Shown: positions 47,954 through 47,967 of the stretch, piece after piece | Position numbering within the stretch: position 1 is the first letter of the stretch | Layout of the letters: each line of letters opens with the position of its first letter | NCBI RefSeq assembly: GCF_910579365.1 | Contig: NZ_CAJTUX010000014.1 | Coordinates: 1-47,967 of the forward strand | Length of the DNA stretch: 47,967 nucleotides | DNA from: an uncultured Oscillibacter sp. | GTDB lineage: Bacteria; Bacillota; Clostridia; Oscillospirales; Oscillospiraceae | Direction of reading: 5' to 3' | Translations under genes and position numbers: made by a program | The notes under the pieces: generated by a model | What the model was told of the DNA's origin: nothing | Database searches by the model: none | The model's input: the letters and a program-made list of their open reading frames with translations, nothing else

Positions 47954-47967
47954 AGGCGGCGGTTCAG

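Overview
The window comes from the chromosome of a spore-forming anaerobic Firmicute, most likely a class Clostridia organism of the Oscillospiraceae type. The DNA is GC-rich (roughly 60% by eye). Genes are preceded by strong AGGAGG-type ribosome sites, and operons are packed with many 4-base ATGA overlaps. Sporulation genes (spoIIAA-spoIIAB-sigF, sigG, ylmC/ymxH-like, ytfJ/gerW-like, a dacF-like carboxypeptidase) sit among housekeeping genes. No insertion sequence, prophage, CRISPR array, tRNA or rRNA was seen.

Layout. 1-5.7 kb: the 3' end of dnaE, then on the minus strand a chemoreceptor, ridA and a lipoprotein. 5.8-12.7 kb: a plus-strand run of polA, an EamA transporter, an unknown membrane-anchored protein, rimI, a second acetyltransferase and tsaD. 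12.7-18.0 kb: a minus-strand pair (MGMT-like protein and omega-amidase-type hydrolase), a plus-strand yjbQ-like gene with a small membrane ORF, and a minus-strand BlaI/BlaR1-like pair with two visible operators. 18.3-19.7 kb: the spoIIA operon. 19.6-22.0 kb: a minus-strand DNA-repair operon (small membrane protein, radical SAM protein, DUF4130 protein) under a promoter carrying two LexA/DinR-like boxes. 22.2-29.9 kb: thiN and a molybdenum-hydroxylase island with a fused selenium-dependent-type xanthine dehydrogenase, a MocA/YgfJ-type cofactor enzyme and a three-subunit XdhABC-type enzyme. 30-32.8 kb: a divergent lysE/lysR pair, a YlmC-like gene and sigG behind a sigma-F-type promoter. 32.9-38.0 kb: a site-2 protease homologue, scpA, scpB, a DUF2953 protein, ytfJ, a D,D-carboxypeptidase and rluB.

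38.0-45.0 kb is the most striking part. A strong promoter leads into about 655 nt without a credible gene. The predicted 5' end of that RNA pairs with its 3' end over 15 bp. It is followed by a small multi-pass membrane protein, then dxs, tlyA, nadK, argR and recN. Size, position before dxs and the neighbouring membrane protein with a DxxxD motif identify it as OLE RNA with its partner OapA, a large membrane-associated ribonucleoprotein whose biochemical role is still unsettled. 45.2-48 kb: nth, a three-gene uncharacterised cluster ending in a Gly/Pro-repeat protein with a very hydrophobic tail, and a membrane-anchored protein running to the window edge.

Functions were assigned by reading motifs and gene order; no database search was run. 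Promoters and operators are predictions from consensus matching.
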